Virus record (IMG/VR): IMGVR_UViG_3300025322_000149
Location: 1-25,629 of that record
Strand: one strand, 5' to 3'
Origin: a virus
Length of the DNA: 25,629 bases
The notes beneath the pieces are model-generated. The model worked only from the letters and a program-made list of their open reading frames with translations, was not told where the DNA came from and made no database searches. Of this stretch, positions 1 through 7,956 are shown piece by piece (the first letter of the stretch is position 1; each line of letters begins with the position of its first letter). Both the position numbers and the translations under genes were made by a program.

Positions 1-1091
1 ACCCGGTAACCCGGCGGCGCTCGCAAGGCGTATCTCAAATGTCCGCGTCCGACAGGTTTTTCTGGAATGCGGGGTAGGTTCTGTGGGTTTATCCCATCGG
101 AGCCCCCGTACCTGCCGGTGTGGGCTGCGTAATACCGTATGGGCACCCTGAATACTGATCGCTTATGAGCGATGTTTAGAAGCCGTTCTGATCGTGTTTC
201 AGCGATAGTGGACTTAACTCCCAGCCTAGCTGCCAGAATTGGCCCCACTAAGGGGTCGTCCTCATATTGCTCCTGCAAGTCGATAAATTGGGGGTCGGTC
301 TTAGCGAATGCCAGTGTCTGTTTGCCAGTGGTAAGGGAGATTTTGATGGGTGGCTCAATCCCTAAATACTTAAGCAATTTGGCAAGCTTGACGTTCGACA
401 TTAAAATGTCTTTTGTTAGTCCTACTGGTAATTTACCGAGTAGTTCTTCTTTCTCTTTACGCGCCTTGGAAAGAACTTCCTGCAAAACGGCGGAATCTAG
501 CTGGAACTTTGGATCGAGATACATCCGCAGGGTCAAGTCAATAATGTATAGTTCTTCACGGGGGAAACCTCTTTTCATAAGGTCCACGAAAAGCTGGTAC
601 TCTCCTTCGCAGTCGTTGCGGCAATACTTCATGTACGTCTGTAGCTCTGTCAATGATAACGATTCCATTCTCCTGCCATCCATTAACAATACTGCGTCAC
701 CCTTCTGCACACCTAGTTCGGGTCTGCGTTTCAAACACGCAGCGAGCGCGACGCTTTTGTGGCGCGGCTTATCCATTGCTTGCGCCATGCCCATAGTGTC
801 GAGAAGCATAGGCGGAAGAAAGCCAAAACAATGTTGGGTAATAAAAGCATCGAATGCTGAATTGTGATGGAGGTTAGCGGCCTTATGCACGCCATGTTTT
901 ATTAAAAACCTTTTATATTCCTGCAATTCCAGCGCAGCATAAGAGATCGGTTTCTCGTTATTTATTTTGACTCCAACACACATAATCTGAAAGCGTGGAT
1001 CGGTAACGTAGTCCTCTATGGATAGAGTCTTGAGTGAGTATCCCGCCTTTGTGTCGTAGTATGTTTCGTAGTCTAAAGTGATTAAGTTCAC
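1..1091 (-). CDS. Family-A (Pol I-like) DNA polymerase, N-terminal part; runs off left edge
   Basis: Replicative phage DNA polymerase with a 3'-5' exonuclease domain; about 363 codons are inside the window and the polymerase palm is cut off. The reading frame is open from a GTG at 1091 to base 1. Exo I is LDYET (D7, E9), Exo II is HHNSAFDAFI (about residues 71-80) and Exo III is YCRNDCEGEY (about 158-167). The polymerase entry motif RYYAAHTGRYGGSDGINPQ followed by NLPR is near residue 325-347, as in phage family-A enzymes. The GTG is chosen because the protein then begins (M)NLITLDYETYYD, the usual start of this family, and because it overlaps the TGA of the upstream small ORF (GTGA), implying translational coupling. 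Family assignment is firm; the C-terminal half is not seen. Confidence 0.93.
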   Translation of the reverse strand, partial: MNLITLDYETYYDTKAGYSLKTLSIEDYVTDPRFQIMCVGVKINNEKPISYAALELQEYKRFLIKHGVHKAANLHHNSAFDAFITQHCFGFLPPMLLDTMGMAQAMDKPRHKSVALAACLKRRPELGVQKGDAVLLMDGRRMESLSLTELQTYMKYCRNDCEGEYQLFVDLMKRGFPREELYIIDLTLRMYLDPKFQLDSAVLQEVLSKARKEKEELLGKLPVGLTKDILMSNVKLAKLLKYLGIEPPIKISLTTGKQTLAFAKTDPQFIDLQEQYEDDPLVGPILAARLGVKSTIAETRSERLLNIAHKRSVFRVPIRYYAAHTGRYGGSDGINPQNLPRIPEKPVGRGHLRYALRAPPGYR

Positions 1092-1216
1092 GTTCCGTCC
1101 CGGTAATAAAGTGGCGTGTACTTCTTTCGGCGTTGATCTTTGATCTTGTCGTAACAGCCGGACAAAAGAATATAAACAGGCCACAGCCCAAACAGTATTG
1201 CTAGTACGTCAGCCAT
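1088..1216 (-). CDS. Small single-pass membrane protein (42 aa)
   Basis: Starts MADVLAILFGLWPVYILLSG, a hydrophobic segment over roughly residues 3-21, followed by a short, strongly basic tail (KIKDQRRKKY). This predicts an inner-membrane anchor with a cytoplasmic basic end. The TGA stop overlaps the GTG start of the DNA polymerase. The Shine-Dalgarno is weak. It is too short for most gene callers; support comes from the coupling and the clear membrane segment. Function unknown. Confidence 0.6.
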   Translation of the reverse strand: MADVLAILFGLWPVYILLSGCYDKIKDQRRKKYTPLYYRDGT

Positions 1217-1273
1217 GACCGCAATCTAGCCCATCTTTCGTTGTAACGCAAGCTGCTCGCGGAGGCGAAAAAA

Positions 1274-1303
1274 TAGCCCGCGAGGCTTTCGGGCCTGCGG
1301 GCT
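1274..1303. terminator. Rho-independent terminator, probably bidirectional
   Basis: TAGCCCGC pairs with GCGGGCTA around an AGGC/GCCT inner stem and a short loop. There is an A-run on the left and AAAA on the right, so both strands end in a T-run. It separates the 1327-2091 gene from the polymerase unit. The sequence resembles the terminator at 13229-13261. Confidence 0.7.
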
Positions 1304-1309
1304 AAAAAG

Positions 1310-1325
1310 TTACACACCTGTGTAA
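1310..1325. repeat. Dispersed palindrome, copy 1 (perfect 7+2+7)
   Basis: TTACACACCTGTGTAA. It lies directly after the stop codon of the 1327-2091 gene and just before the terminator at 1274-1303 in the direction of transcription. The arms are too short, and the loop too small, for an RNA hairpin; a dimeric DNA-binding protein site is the likelier reading. Confidence 0.85.
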
Positions 1326-1326
1326 T

Positions 1327-2091
1327 TTATTTCAGGTGAAGGTCATTGTCCCAATACTTGTGAGAGGTTACTGAAGTAGTGTCCGCAACCATAGAAAAGC
1401 CTACGATGGGATCTTCAGCATTTTCGTTCTTTTCTGGTTTGGTAAGTAACACAGTAGACAATATTAATTCATTGCACCATTGGTACATTTTCTGTCTTGT
1501 CGCCACTAAATCTTTGTATTCAGAATAAAGAGGCGACTGGTTTATTTTATTGTTCAAATCCGCCTTGCCTGTATCTGATGCATACGCCACCAAACTAGGT
1601 AGTATCCTTATTACCCTGCCCAAAGTGTGACATTCGTTTTTAAGCTGTTCCACTATAAGCAGCGTTAGGTGGTAGTGCTTGTGTAACAAACGTTCTCGAT
1701 CCAGCCATTTCTTTAGCGCCAACCTGTTCTTGTCGGGTAACTGAGAAGGCAATATTGTTTCGTGGCATATGCTTATATTGGGTATTACTATCTTTATGTA
1801 GTCTGGTATCCAGTCTTCGTGTTCTATAGCTATATCCTTAACTTTGATAGAAACTACATTCCCGTAACGAAACAGAGAGTCGTATTGGTGTTTTTTATCT
1901 CTTTCTCTTTCTCTAAGAAGTTTGTATGCCTCCCATTCTTGGGGGGTGAAGGCGTACCGATAGAAGTGGTGAATACTGTTAAACTTCCACGGGTTTAGTA
2001 TTCTGGACCTGCAAGATAGAGCATTACCTAATGATGTAGTTAAAATATCTAGTTCGGAGGGCCGGGAATTAAACCGTCTGCGTCGTCCCAT
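1327..2091 (-). CDS. Hypothetical protein of the AAA+/VWA cassette (254 aa)
   Basis: Not recognised as a named family. The protein has a basic N-terminus (GRRRRF), a charged RERERDKK stretch near residue 60-68 and a helix-rich middle. The central part (ICHETILPSQLPDKNRLALKK onwards to LPSLV) looks like a diverged relative of the equivalent part of its neighbour at 2095-2772 (ILCNHDIPFALDANNP onwards to WPELE). It is the last gene of the cassette before the terminator and sits 3 nt after the neighbour's stop. An adaptor or substrate-recognition partner of the VWA/AAA+ pair is inference from position only. Confidence 0.8.
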   Translation of the reverse strand: MGRRRRFNSRPSELDILTTSLGNALSCRSRILNPWKFNSIHHFYRYAFTPQEWEAYKLLRERERDKKHQYDSLFRYGNVVSIKVKDIAIEHEDWIPDYIKIVIPNISICHETILPSQLPDKNRLALKKWLDRERLLHKHYHLTLLIVEQLKNECHTLGRVIRILPSLVAYASDTGKADLNNKINQSPLYSEYKDLVATRQKMYQWCNELILSTVLLTKPEKNENAEDPIVGFSMVADTTSVTSHKYWDNDLHLK

Positions 2092-2094
2092 TGG

Positions 2095-2772
2095 CTAATC
2101 CTCCAGCCATGCGTCAACTTCTATGTCGGGCAGAATAATAGCTTTGGAGAGTAGTCTGTTTACGTTTTCCTGATGTGGTTTTATCTCTGCCTCATATACT
2201 TTTCTGTTCAAGCGCCGCACCCGCACCCGTTCTTTTACTAGTTTTTTGCGGGGGGGTTTGCACGTCTTAAGATTCGTATTTTCAATATAGAATGTTTCTA
2301 ACTCAGGCCAATATCGAAACGCTGTCTCTTTGTCGAAACAAACACCATTGACATACCTATGTACAGTCGAATTAATTAGATCCATCTCTGATTTAACACT
2401 CATCGCTAACTCATGCCACGCTAGAAGTTCTGCTCTATATGGATTATTGGCATCTAATGCAAACGGAATATCGTGATTACACAGTATTTCTGTTTCGCTG
2501 AGGAACCACATTTCTTTTTCGTCTGTAAGCTGAATTAAAACTTTTGTGCTAGTATTACCCGGAGCTACGCAGAGAATGAGGTTAGTAAATACTGTTGACC
2601 ATTTCTTCGACGGCAAAAAATATTCGGCGGGTAGTAAAGTTTTGATAAGCCCAGCCCGGTCTATAGTGAGCGGAGCAGAACGTTCAAGCCTGCTTGACAA
2701 AAGATATATTTTCTGAAAAATAGAGTCGCGCCATGCATTGAACACTTCTTTTTTGTATGTTTTCCACTTCAT
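2095..2772 (-). CDS. Hypothetical protein of the AAA+/VWA cassette (225 aa)
   Basis: No recognised domain. It begins MKWKTYKKEVFNAWRDSIF, has a beta-rich part with VLIQLTDEKEMWFLSE, a helical part ending in a FRYWPELETFY signature and a very basic tail region (KPPRKKLVKERVRVRRLNRK, about residues 175-193). Its ATG overlaps the stop of the VWA-metallopeptidase gene (ATGA), so the two are co-translated. The pattern of an LP/W/coiled segment followed by 'C..T/ET...WPEL' is shared in outline with the 1327-2091 product, suggesting an old duplication. Confidence 0.8.
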   Translation of the reverse strand: MKWKTYKKEVFNAWRDSIFQKIYLLSSRLERSAPLTIDRAGLIKTLLPAEYFLPSKKWSTVFTNLILCVAPGNTSTKVLIQLTDEKEMWFLSETEILCNHDIPFALDANNPYRAELLAWHELAMSVKSEMDLINSTVHRYVNGVCFDKETAFRYWPELETFYIENTNLKTCKPPRKKLVKERVRVRRLNRKVYEAEIKPHQENVNRLLSKAIILPDIEVDAWLED

Positions 2773-4013
2773 TCCTCCTTCTCCACAGGGATTCTAATTG
2801 TCTCCCCAAATTTCGCAACGAGGTCGCTGGTAGCACACCAGATAACCGGGTAGTCCGGTTCCTCGGGGAAATCTCCGTACATATCTGTCAAGTACACCAA
2901 CGCAGACGGACGGATGTCATTGTCGGCTACCCACTTGAATGGTGGCTTAAACGATGTACCGCCACCGCCTTTTAGCGGCGGGGGATTGTCTCTCAGATTA
3001 TCCCCTTGGACCAACAAGGTTGTGTCATGAATGGCAGCATCACACCCAAGCACCCATAGCTCCTTAGGTCTGGCGTCGGAGAGAATCCCATCGAGTTCGG
3101 ACATAAACCGGGTAAGTTCTTTTACCCCAATAGAACCAGATGTATCCACTGCTACCACAACAGTTCCTGCGCCAAAGCCTGTATAGCCGGGGAAGATAAT
3201 CCCCTGAGAAACAAACCGTCTTCGATGCAGCTTAGTCCACGTATGCGACTCTCTTGAGATAACCTTCTGCAACGAAAAACGCAGCTTCTCCTGCCACGGT
3301 ACAACAGGATTCAATAGTTCATCTACGAACCTACTGATCCCTGCTGGCATCTTGCCTTGGGCCTTCGCTGCATCAGCCGCAGACTTGACGGCGCGCTTCC
3401 ACTCAGCCTTCGATGTGCCATCTGTTTCCAGAATGTGAACATCAAATACTTTATTGTCCCCCTGTCCACCACTGTCATCGCTTTGGCCCTCTCTTTCTTC
3501 ACCATCCCCGCTACCGTCGCTGCTTTCTCCCTGTCCCTTTTCCTTATCTTTGCATTCTTTAACTAGGTCTTTGTACACATCCTCGACAAGCATACTGCCG
3601 CTGTACTTAGGGTTCAGCAATGCGCCTTTAGGGTGCTTACCTATTTTTGCTGTAACAAGCATATCATTAATAACAAAGTCAGCAGCTATGTTCCATAACA
3701 AAGGCACGAATTTATACTTGCCGTCTGGCCCTATTCCTGCATCAAGATACCGCTTGCCTCTGTCCATGTGCATCCACATAGCGTGAGCGATTTCGTGGCA
3801 TACCAAGAATACGGCCTCAACCAGCTTTAATGTTTTGAAGTAGTCTTCGTCTATGTAGATTATTTTCCCGTTGGTGCCTGCGGTATTGAATGGAGCGAGG
3901 ACTTCAAACTTGCCAATTTTCACAGCCATCTTATCGAGCAAGAGCGAAGCAAAGAACGGCATATACAAAAGTAGGGCCGTCTTTAATTCCGTATACGTAA
4001 TTGGTTTATGCAT
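2769..4013 (-). CDS. Putative metallopeptidase-VWA protein (DUF2201-like, 414 aa)
   Basis: Two domains are visible. The N-terminal zincin-like domain has HEIAHAMWMH (73-82) and a second conserved block WNIAADFVIND (107-117). An acidic, Ser/Gly-rich linker follows (about 155-188). The C-terminal von Willebrand A-like domain has the MIDAS motif DTSGS (290-294), GGGTSF (350-355) and a TD pair (376-377) in YLTDMYGD. This is the layout of the DUF2201 'metallopeptidase plus VWA-like' family, commonly paired with MoxR-type AAA+ ATPases. Whether it is an active protease is unknown: the HExxH is intact, but in the family it may be structural. It overlaps the 4006-4623 gene by 8 nt and is coupled to 2095-2772 downstream. 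Cytoplasmic; no signal peptide. Confidence 0.88.
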   Translation of the reverse strand: MHKPITYTELKTALLLYMPFFASLLLDKMAVKIGKFEVLAPFNTAGTNGKIIYIDEDYFKTLKLVEAVFLVCHEIAHAMWMHMDRGKRYLDAGIGPDGKYKFVPLLWNIAADFVINDMLVTAKIGKHPKGALLNPKYSGSMLVEDVYKDLVKECKDKEKGQGESSDGSGDGEEREGQSDDSGGQGDNKVFDVHILETDGTSKAEWKRAVKSAADAAKAQGKMPAGISRFVDELLNPVVPWQEKLRFSLQKVISRESHTWTKLHRRRFVSQGIIFPGYTGFGAGTVVVAVDTSGSIGVKELTRFMSELDGILSDARPKELWVLGCDAAIHDTTLLVQGDNLRDNPPPLKGGGGTSFKPPFKWVADNDIRPSALVYLTDMYGDFPEEPDYPVIWCATSDLVAKFGETIRIPVEKEE

Positions 4014-4623
4014 TGAGTTCTCTCAGTTCTGGATAGTGTTTTGTTTGTGGTGGCATACTACTAAATGGTATATGAATCGGCTCACATTCTCCTGAAGTCA
4101 ACCACCTGCAAACGTCGAGGCGTTCTTTTCTGTATTTATTAAGGAACGGCTTCACCAGCTTGCATATTGAAGGTGGAAGTTTGTCGCGTGTAGACATTCC
4201 GATAGCCACATGCCAGTCCCCTATTTTCTTTTCGCGTACTTCAAATCTTGAAGTTCGATAATCATGCGCGGAATTAACTACAGCAAACGGCTCAACAATA
4301 TGTAAGAATTCAGTACAGTCACCTCCAAACAACGGGAAACGAAACCTGTTGTAATAAAGCAAACCAGTTTCTAGTTTGTAGATCGGATTCATTATGCACA
4401 CAAACTCATAAATTGAGTAGAAAGAACTATTATCTGAGCTTCCGTATCCCCGCTTAATGTTCTTCACTAGCCGCTCGACTGTACTATCCGGCAATAGACT
4501 AAGGTCTACTACAGTTTCACCATGTATTTTAATTGGGTTGTGGGTGTTGCTCAAATTCCAGCGCGTGCCGTTGTTAAATCTATTAAGCCGCCGCGTTGCT
4601 GCGTAAGGATGTTCCGTTTCCAT
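4006..4623 (-). CDS. Hypothetical protein of the AAA+/VWA cassette (205 aa)
   Basis: Soluble protein with no named domain recognised. It starts METEHPYAATRRLNRFNNGT; the middle is aromatic-rich (SIYEFVCIMNPIY, LLYYNRFRFPLFGG) and the C-terminus has basic helices (NKYRKERLDVCRWL). It lies between the DUF3150-like gene (TAATG coupling at 4623) and the metallopeptidase-VWA gene (8 nt overlap), so it is almost certainly a member of the same functional unit. Function cannot be stated from sequence. Confidence 0.8.
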   Translation of the reverse strand: METEHPYAATRRLNRFNNGTRWNLSNTHNPIKIHGETVVDLSLLPDSTVERLVKNIKRGYGSSDNSSFYSIYEFVCIMNPIYKLETGLLYYNRFRFPLFGGDCTEFLHIVEPFAVVNSAHDYRTSRFEVREKKIGDWHVAIGMSTRDKLPPSICKLVKPFLNKYRKERLDVCRWLTSGECEPIHIPFSSMPPQTKHYPELRELNA

Positions 4624-5744
4624 TATTCACCTAGCGCGTTAAGATCATCGAGGATCTTCTTGGCTTCCGCAGCAAGATGCCGTCTCAGCGCATCATCCTT
4701 ACGAATATCCTTCACGTCGTGCATTGTCAGACCCTTCCGTATGCGCTCAGCGAACTGAGTAAGCCGCTTGTCACCAGTGACATTTAATTGTTCGAGGTCC
4801 TGCGCAGTCGCCTTCAACCTATCCATCATCGTGTAATGGAATGACGAATCTTTGTCACTGAGCCTAGCGTAAGCATGACTGACCGTCTTATACAACCTTT
4901 GCCAAAGTTCCTGCATGGCATTCTCCAGCATCGTATTGTTTTTCTTGTTGAGTGTATCCGCCAGCTTCTCAACCTGAGCATCGGCCAGACCAGTGAAGTC
5001 GCCACCCATGGGCACGGGATGGAAGTCAAAGCTAAGGTCGAAGTGCCCTCTAATAGAGTCAGTGTTGGGGTAGTCAGATATGTTAAACGCTGAACCTTGG
5101 CTTTTCTCTGCTATCTCTACCAACGTGGGGTATGCTTCTACCAGAACATCCAGAGCAGTTTCCATCTGCGCTTTATACGTCGCCATCTGTTCAATATATT
5201 CAGCAAACCTGACATTGGGCAGCATACGCCCACCCCGGCGTTTGCCTGCATCGTCCATAGACACAGTAGACCACGGCAAAGTCATAGCGTAGTGCGAAGT
5301 ACGTGCCTTGCCCATGATCTTATGTACCTTGTCCAGCTTCTCGTCTGCGCCAGCGAGCAAGTTCTTAGTCACGTTATATGTTTCGCTGTTCGCCCCTGCT
5401 GCAACGGCTGCTTCCATCGCTGCTTTGCGATCTTTAATCTTCGCGTGCCATTGTGCCGTATTCAACGTCACCAGTGTAGCGAACTGTCGCAGGTCAATAG
5501 CCTCAGCTATTTCGTCGCTGGAGAACACGACTTGCGGCAGGTAGCCGGGTACTGGTGCCTCGTCTAATATCTTTATTACTTCCTTGATCCGCTCGGAGTC
5601 TATCTCAGCCGTAACTTCCGCGACCGCCGGTTCGGGGTTACACACAGGTGTAACTATTACAGCGTCATCGTCACTGAGGACACTGTCCAGAATGTCATCA
5701 AGCTCATCACCTAGTACGTCTTTCAGATCATTTAATGTAGTCAT
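4623..5744 (-). CDS. DUF3150-like partner of the AAA+ ATPase (373 aa)
   Basis: Acidic N-terminus (many D/E in residues 1-30), then long alternating helices with an interior segment PWSTVSMDDAGKRRGGRMLP. FDLSFDFHPVPMGGD comes before further helices (KLADTLNKKNN). A protein of this size and helix-rich type between a MoxR-like ATPase and a VWA protein recalls the DUF3150 proteins of other phages and mobile elements; this match is by architecture, not alignment. It follows the ATPase by 3 nt and is TAATG-coupled to the next gene. Palindrome copy 2 lies inside its coding sequence, where it encodes V-T-P-V-C-N near residue 30-36. Confidence 0.82.
   Translation of the reverse strand: MTTLNDLKDVLGDELDDILDSVLSDDDAVIVTPVCNPEPAVAEVTAEIDSERIKEVIKILDEAPVPGYLPQVVFSSDEIAEAIDLRQFATLVTLNTAQWHAKIKDRKAAMEAAVAAGANSETYNVTKNLLAGADEKLDKVHKIMGKARTSHYAMTLPWSTVSMDDAGKRRGGRMLPNVRFAEYIEQMATYKAQMETALDVLVEAYPTLVEIAEKSQGSAFNISDYPNTDSIRGHFDLSFDFHPVPMGGDFTGLADAQVEKLADTLNKKNNTMLENAMQELWQRLYKTVSHAYARLSDKDSSFHYTMMDRLKATAQDLEQLNVTGDKRLTQFAERIRKGLTMHDVKDIRKDDALRRHLAAEAKKILDDLNALGE
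5638..5653. repeat. Dispersed palindrome, copy 2 (one arm mismatch), inside a coding region
   Basis: TTACACACAGGTGTAA. Six outer base pairs match; the inner pair does not. It lies near the 5' end of the DUF3150-like gene. It is the only copy deep inside a large gene, so it could be either a roadblock site or a chance survivor. Confidence 0.65.
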
Positions 5745-5747
5745 TCA

Positions 5748-6815
5748 TTACTCCATGTTGACCGAGTTCGCGCTCATCAGAAGGTCTTTGTTCTCTTTCA
5801 GCCACTTTGAAAATCCTATCGTGTTGACTAGCTGGGGAACCCGGCGCAATGTAGCCTTAAGGCCCGCGACTTGGAACTCTTTAGGCATACGCTGAAGGTA
5901 CTCAAACGCCGGTGCCGCCGTGTTTTTGTCAACCCGGTGAGCAACCATCTGCATAGTCGCATATTGTGCATCGGGCCTGTCAGAGTTAGGCAGCGGACAT
6001 TTTTGAGGGCTCTTCACAATATCCTCGAACGCCGGAATAGTCTCAGCCACTCTTAAGAACGCAATGAATTTTGCCCCGGTGCCTTCGCCTATGTATCCCG
6101 CTGCCGCTTCAGTCAGCAGGTCCATTGGCATAGCGTCAATGAGATAGCTGGTCTTCACTAATGTACGTGGTGTACAAAACGGACCGGACTTCTCGGGAAC
6201 ATCGAGACTGAATACTTCACCCGGAGAAATCTTGGCGAAGGCTATTGCAGCCCAGTGAATCCCCGCCTTCTCTGCCCACTCAACCCACGTATCCATATCA
6301 GGCTCAATGAGAATCTTCATACGCCTGTTGGATACGAAAGCTAGCTCTCGCTGTACCCCGGATCTGTGCTTCTCGCCGTTGCTGGCAGCCACCACCATCC
6401 ACGTAATAGGAAGCTTGCTCTCACCTACCCTGCCATTCAGCAGTAGCTCAGCAGCAGGCTTCTGTACATCGTGGTCGGCTTGCCTGAATTCATCCAGAAA
6501 CAGAATGCCATGCGGAGCCATGCCTACTCTTGGAGCCCACGGTGCCTTGGTAAACGTCATGATTTTGCTGCCGTCTGTGTCTATATCAGGCAGGCCATAT
6601 CCGCGTACATCAGGTTGCTCAAGCGTACTGAGAAAGAACGGATTGAACTGTACCGGAGAATTTATTTCTCTGGCAAGTTCATGTGCTACCTGCTCAACAC
6701 ACTCTGACTTACCGATACCGGGAACGGACTCAAGTTCAATCGAGAACCGGACGCCCGTCTCGATCTGTCGCTTGTACAGAATCTTGATTAACTTCTTCGC
6801 TTGTTTGATATTCAT
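5748..6815 (-). CDS. MoxR-type AAA+ ATPase (355 aa)
   Basis: ATP-driven remodelling ATPase of the AAA+ superfamily. The P-loop is SVPGIGKSE (30-38), Walker B LFLDEF (105-110), sensor 1 VVAASN (141-146), and a possible arginine-finger region is SNRRMK (162-167). The segment QPDVRGYGLPDID after the P-loop is typical of the MoxR/RavA-like group, which commonly works with VWA-domain proteins to activate or assemble target complexes. A good Shine-Dalgarno (AAAGGA) precedes the ATG. It heads the cassette with 4623-5744, 4006-4623, 2769-4013 and the two hypotheticals. The substrate in this phage is unknown. Confidence 0.92.
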   Translation of the reverse strand: MNIKQAKKLIKILYKRQIETGVRFSIELESVPGIGKSECVEQVAHELAREINSPVQFNPFFLSTLEQPDVRGYGLPDIDTDGSKIMTFTKAPWAPRVGMAPHGILFLDEFRQADHDVQKPAAELLLNGRVGESKLPITWMVVAASNGEKHRSGVQRELAFVSNRRMKILIEPDMDTWVEWAEKAGIHWAAIAFAKISPGEVFSLDVPEKSGPFCTPRTLVKTSYLIDAMPMDLLTEAAAGYIGEGTGAKFIAFLRVAETIPAFEDIVKSPQKCPLPNSDRPDAQYATMQMVAHRVDKNTAAPAFEYLQRMPKEFQVAGLKATLRRVPQLVNTIGFSKWLKENKDLLMSANSVNME

Positions 6816-7008
6816 TAACTACTGTCCTTTGATTGTCGTGAAACGCATGGGGATGTTTCATTGCTAACTCAGTAATATGTCTCTCTTTTATTTCGTTATT
6901 TGCTTTCAGCATATCTATGGTTTTCTGCTTCCTAATCCGTAAACTCATTAGCTTTATTTTCTTCCGCAGTTTCTTCTCCCGCCGACGCAGGATAGTGATT
7001 TCATTCAT
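6736..7008 (-). CDS. Small basic coiled-coil protein (90 aa)
   Basis: Residues 5-40 are almost all helix-forming and strongly basic (RRREKKLRKKIKLMSLRIRK), suggesting a nucleic-acid-binding coiled coil. A GGAG Shine-Dalgarno lies 7 nt before the ATG at 7008. The 3' end overlaps the AAA+ ATPase start by 80 nt, which is long for this genome and is the main reason for doubt. Palindrome copy 3 lies 15 nt upstream of the start. Confidence 0.55.
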   Translation of the reverse strand: MNEITILRRREKKLRKKIKLMSLRIRKQKTIDMLKANNEIKERHITELAMKHPHAFHDNQRTVVNEYQTSEEVNQDSVQATDRDGRPVLD

Positions 7009-7022
7009 GGGAACTCCAGAAG

Positions 7023-7038
7023 TTACACAGGAGTGTAA
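7023..7038. repeat. Dispersed palindrome, copy 3 (one arm mismatch)
   Basis: TTACACAGGAGTGTAA. It abuts the stop codon of the 7039-7497 gene and lies 15 nt upstream of the 6736-7008 start, a position that suits either an operator for the downstream gene or a roadblock after the upstream one. Confidence 0.75.
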
Positions 7039-7497
7039 CTAGGTTTTCAGCCAGCGTTTGGGTTTAGACGAGCTAGGTTCTGCATTTGTCCGGCTACTAA
7101 CTACACAACCTACGTACGCAGCTACACCTATTACTACGCGCCAGTCTTGGTCATCGAGCGGCGTGACTTTCCTATTGACATACTCAGCAATGCGCAGTAG
7201 TTCATCACCTGTCATGTTCCTTACTTTGGCAAAACAGATGATAACGCCATTGTCTTCCGTACCCCAATAGTCCGGTCGTGAACTCTCAGTGATCCATCCT
7301 GCAAATGCGCCCACTACTGTGCCTCGTGCCACTGCGTCAAACGCTTCTTTCTGCTCGGGTGTGGCTGTGTCGTAATATTTACGCGCCTGCGTAAGCGTGA
7401 CCGTAGCCTCACCGAATGGTGAAGCAGGAAACATAGGTACTGCTACGCCTATGGTGGCTGCGGCTGCAATCAGAATTATTGTAGTTTTGGCGAACAC
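7039..7497 (-). CDS. Secreted Rap1a/Tai-like protein (152 aa)
   Basis: The N-terminus (FAKTTIILIAAAATIGVAVP) is a typical signal peptide or anchor, so the product should be periplasmic. The mature part has GAFAGWITES, then ICFAKVRNMTGDELLRIAEY, then IGVAAYVGC. This layout, two spaced Cys around a helix and a final Gly/Ala helix, recalls the Rap1a/Tai family of secretion-system immunity proteins; the match is by pattern only. The start is a GTG at 7497 with no clear Shine-Dalgarno. A TATAAT lies only 8 nt upstream, so the transcript may be nearly leaderless. A protective, lysis-related or exclusion role in the periplasm is inference. Confidence 0.75.
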   Translation of the reverse strand: MFAKTTIILIAAAATIGVAVPMFPASPFGEATVTLTQARKYYDTATPEQKEAFDAVARGTVVGAFAGWITESSRPDYWGTEDNGVIICFAKVRNMTGDELLRIAEYVNRKVTPLDDQDWRVVIGVAAYVGCVVSSRTNAEPSSSKPKRWLKT

Positions 7498-7504
7498 AGG
7501 CAGT

Positions 7505-7532
7505 ATTATACCATAGGCGGATTACTTGTTAC
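7505..7532 (-). promoter_or_regulatory. Candidate promoter overlapped by palindrome copy 4
   Basis: On the minus strand a perfect -10 TATAAT (7510 to 7505) lies 16 bp after GTAACA (4 of 6 to the -35 consensus; 7532 to 7527). The -35 overlaps the palindrome at 7529-7544, so a bound protein would block RNA polymerase. It would serve the 7039-7497 gene and those downstream. Confidence 0.45.
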
Positions 7533-7956
7533 ACACCTGTGTAAATGTTTCCTCAGTCTCAGGTTCAGGGAGCACACAAACTATGTTTTCGGACACCACA
7601 GGGTTGGGTCTGGCAATCTTATTAAGACTGTAGTCTTTGTAGCCGCTGTAACCATCCATCCGCGCAACCATCGGAGATAGATACGTCAAAAGGTAATACG
7701 CATAGCCGGTAGCCAGCTTACTACCATCAAACTCGAACTCCTCTGCGTTTGTGTTTAATGCTTTTGTATACTCAGCACGCAGCCTCCAATAGCTCTTAAC
7801 ATCTACAGCCAGCTTAGGAAACCCACTATTTTCGGATCCCTGCACCGCATGGATTAATGAAGTGCCTAACTCATTTAAGGTTTCCTCTTGTTTTTTATGG
7901 TTGGCAATCAATTTATGGATGTTCTTACACGCCTCAATAATTTTCGATATGTCCAT
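7522..7956 (-). CDS. Hypothetical protein (144 aa)
   Basis: Soluble, helical protein: MDISKIIEACKNIHKLIANH at the start, a central WRLRAEYTKAL segment and a Tyr-rich stretch ATGYAYYLLTYL. No family recognised. It has a strong Shine-Dalgarno (GGAGG) ahead of the ATG at 7956 and overlaps the upstream gene by 23 nt. Its last codons (TQVCNK) are written by palindrome copy 4, so the palindrome constrains the C-terminus. Confidence 0.75.
   Translation of the reverse strand: MDISKIIEACKNIHKLIANHKKQEETLNELGTSLIHAVQGSENSGFPKLAVDVKSYWRLRAEYTKALNTNAEEFEFDGSKLATGYAYYLLTYLSPMVARMDGYSGYKDYSLNKIARPNPVVSENIVCVLPEPETEETFTQVCNK
7529..7544. repeat. Dispersed palindrome, copy 4 (perfect 7+2+7)
   Basis: TTACACACCTGTGTAA. 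It overlaps the last codons of the 7522-7956 gene and the -35 region of a candidate promoter for the next gene. Confidence 0.85.

Noticed and set aside
172-867. Long plus-strand open frame (231 codons) near the left end
   Set aside because: It is antisense to the DNA polymerase, whose motifs (LDYET, the H-x-N-x-x-FD block, YCRND and the HTGR...NLPR block) are all intact on the minus strand.
1-1091. Suspected frameshift in the DNA polymerase near position 590
   Set aside because: Re-reading shows four, not five, T residues in the run; the frame EYQLFVDLMKRGFP is continuous.
3454-3786. Plus-strand Ser/Pro/Leu-rich frame opposite the metallopeptidase-VWA linker
   Set aside because: It is the mirror of the acidic Ser/Gly linker on the minus strand.
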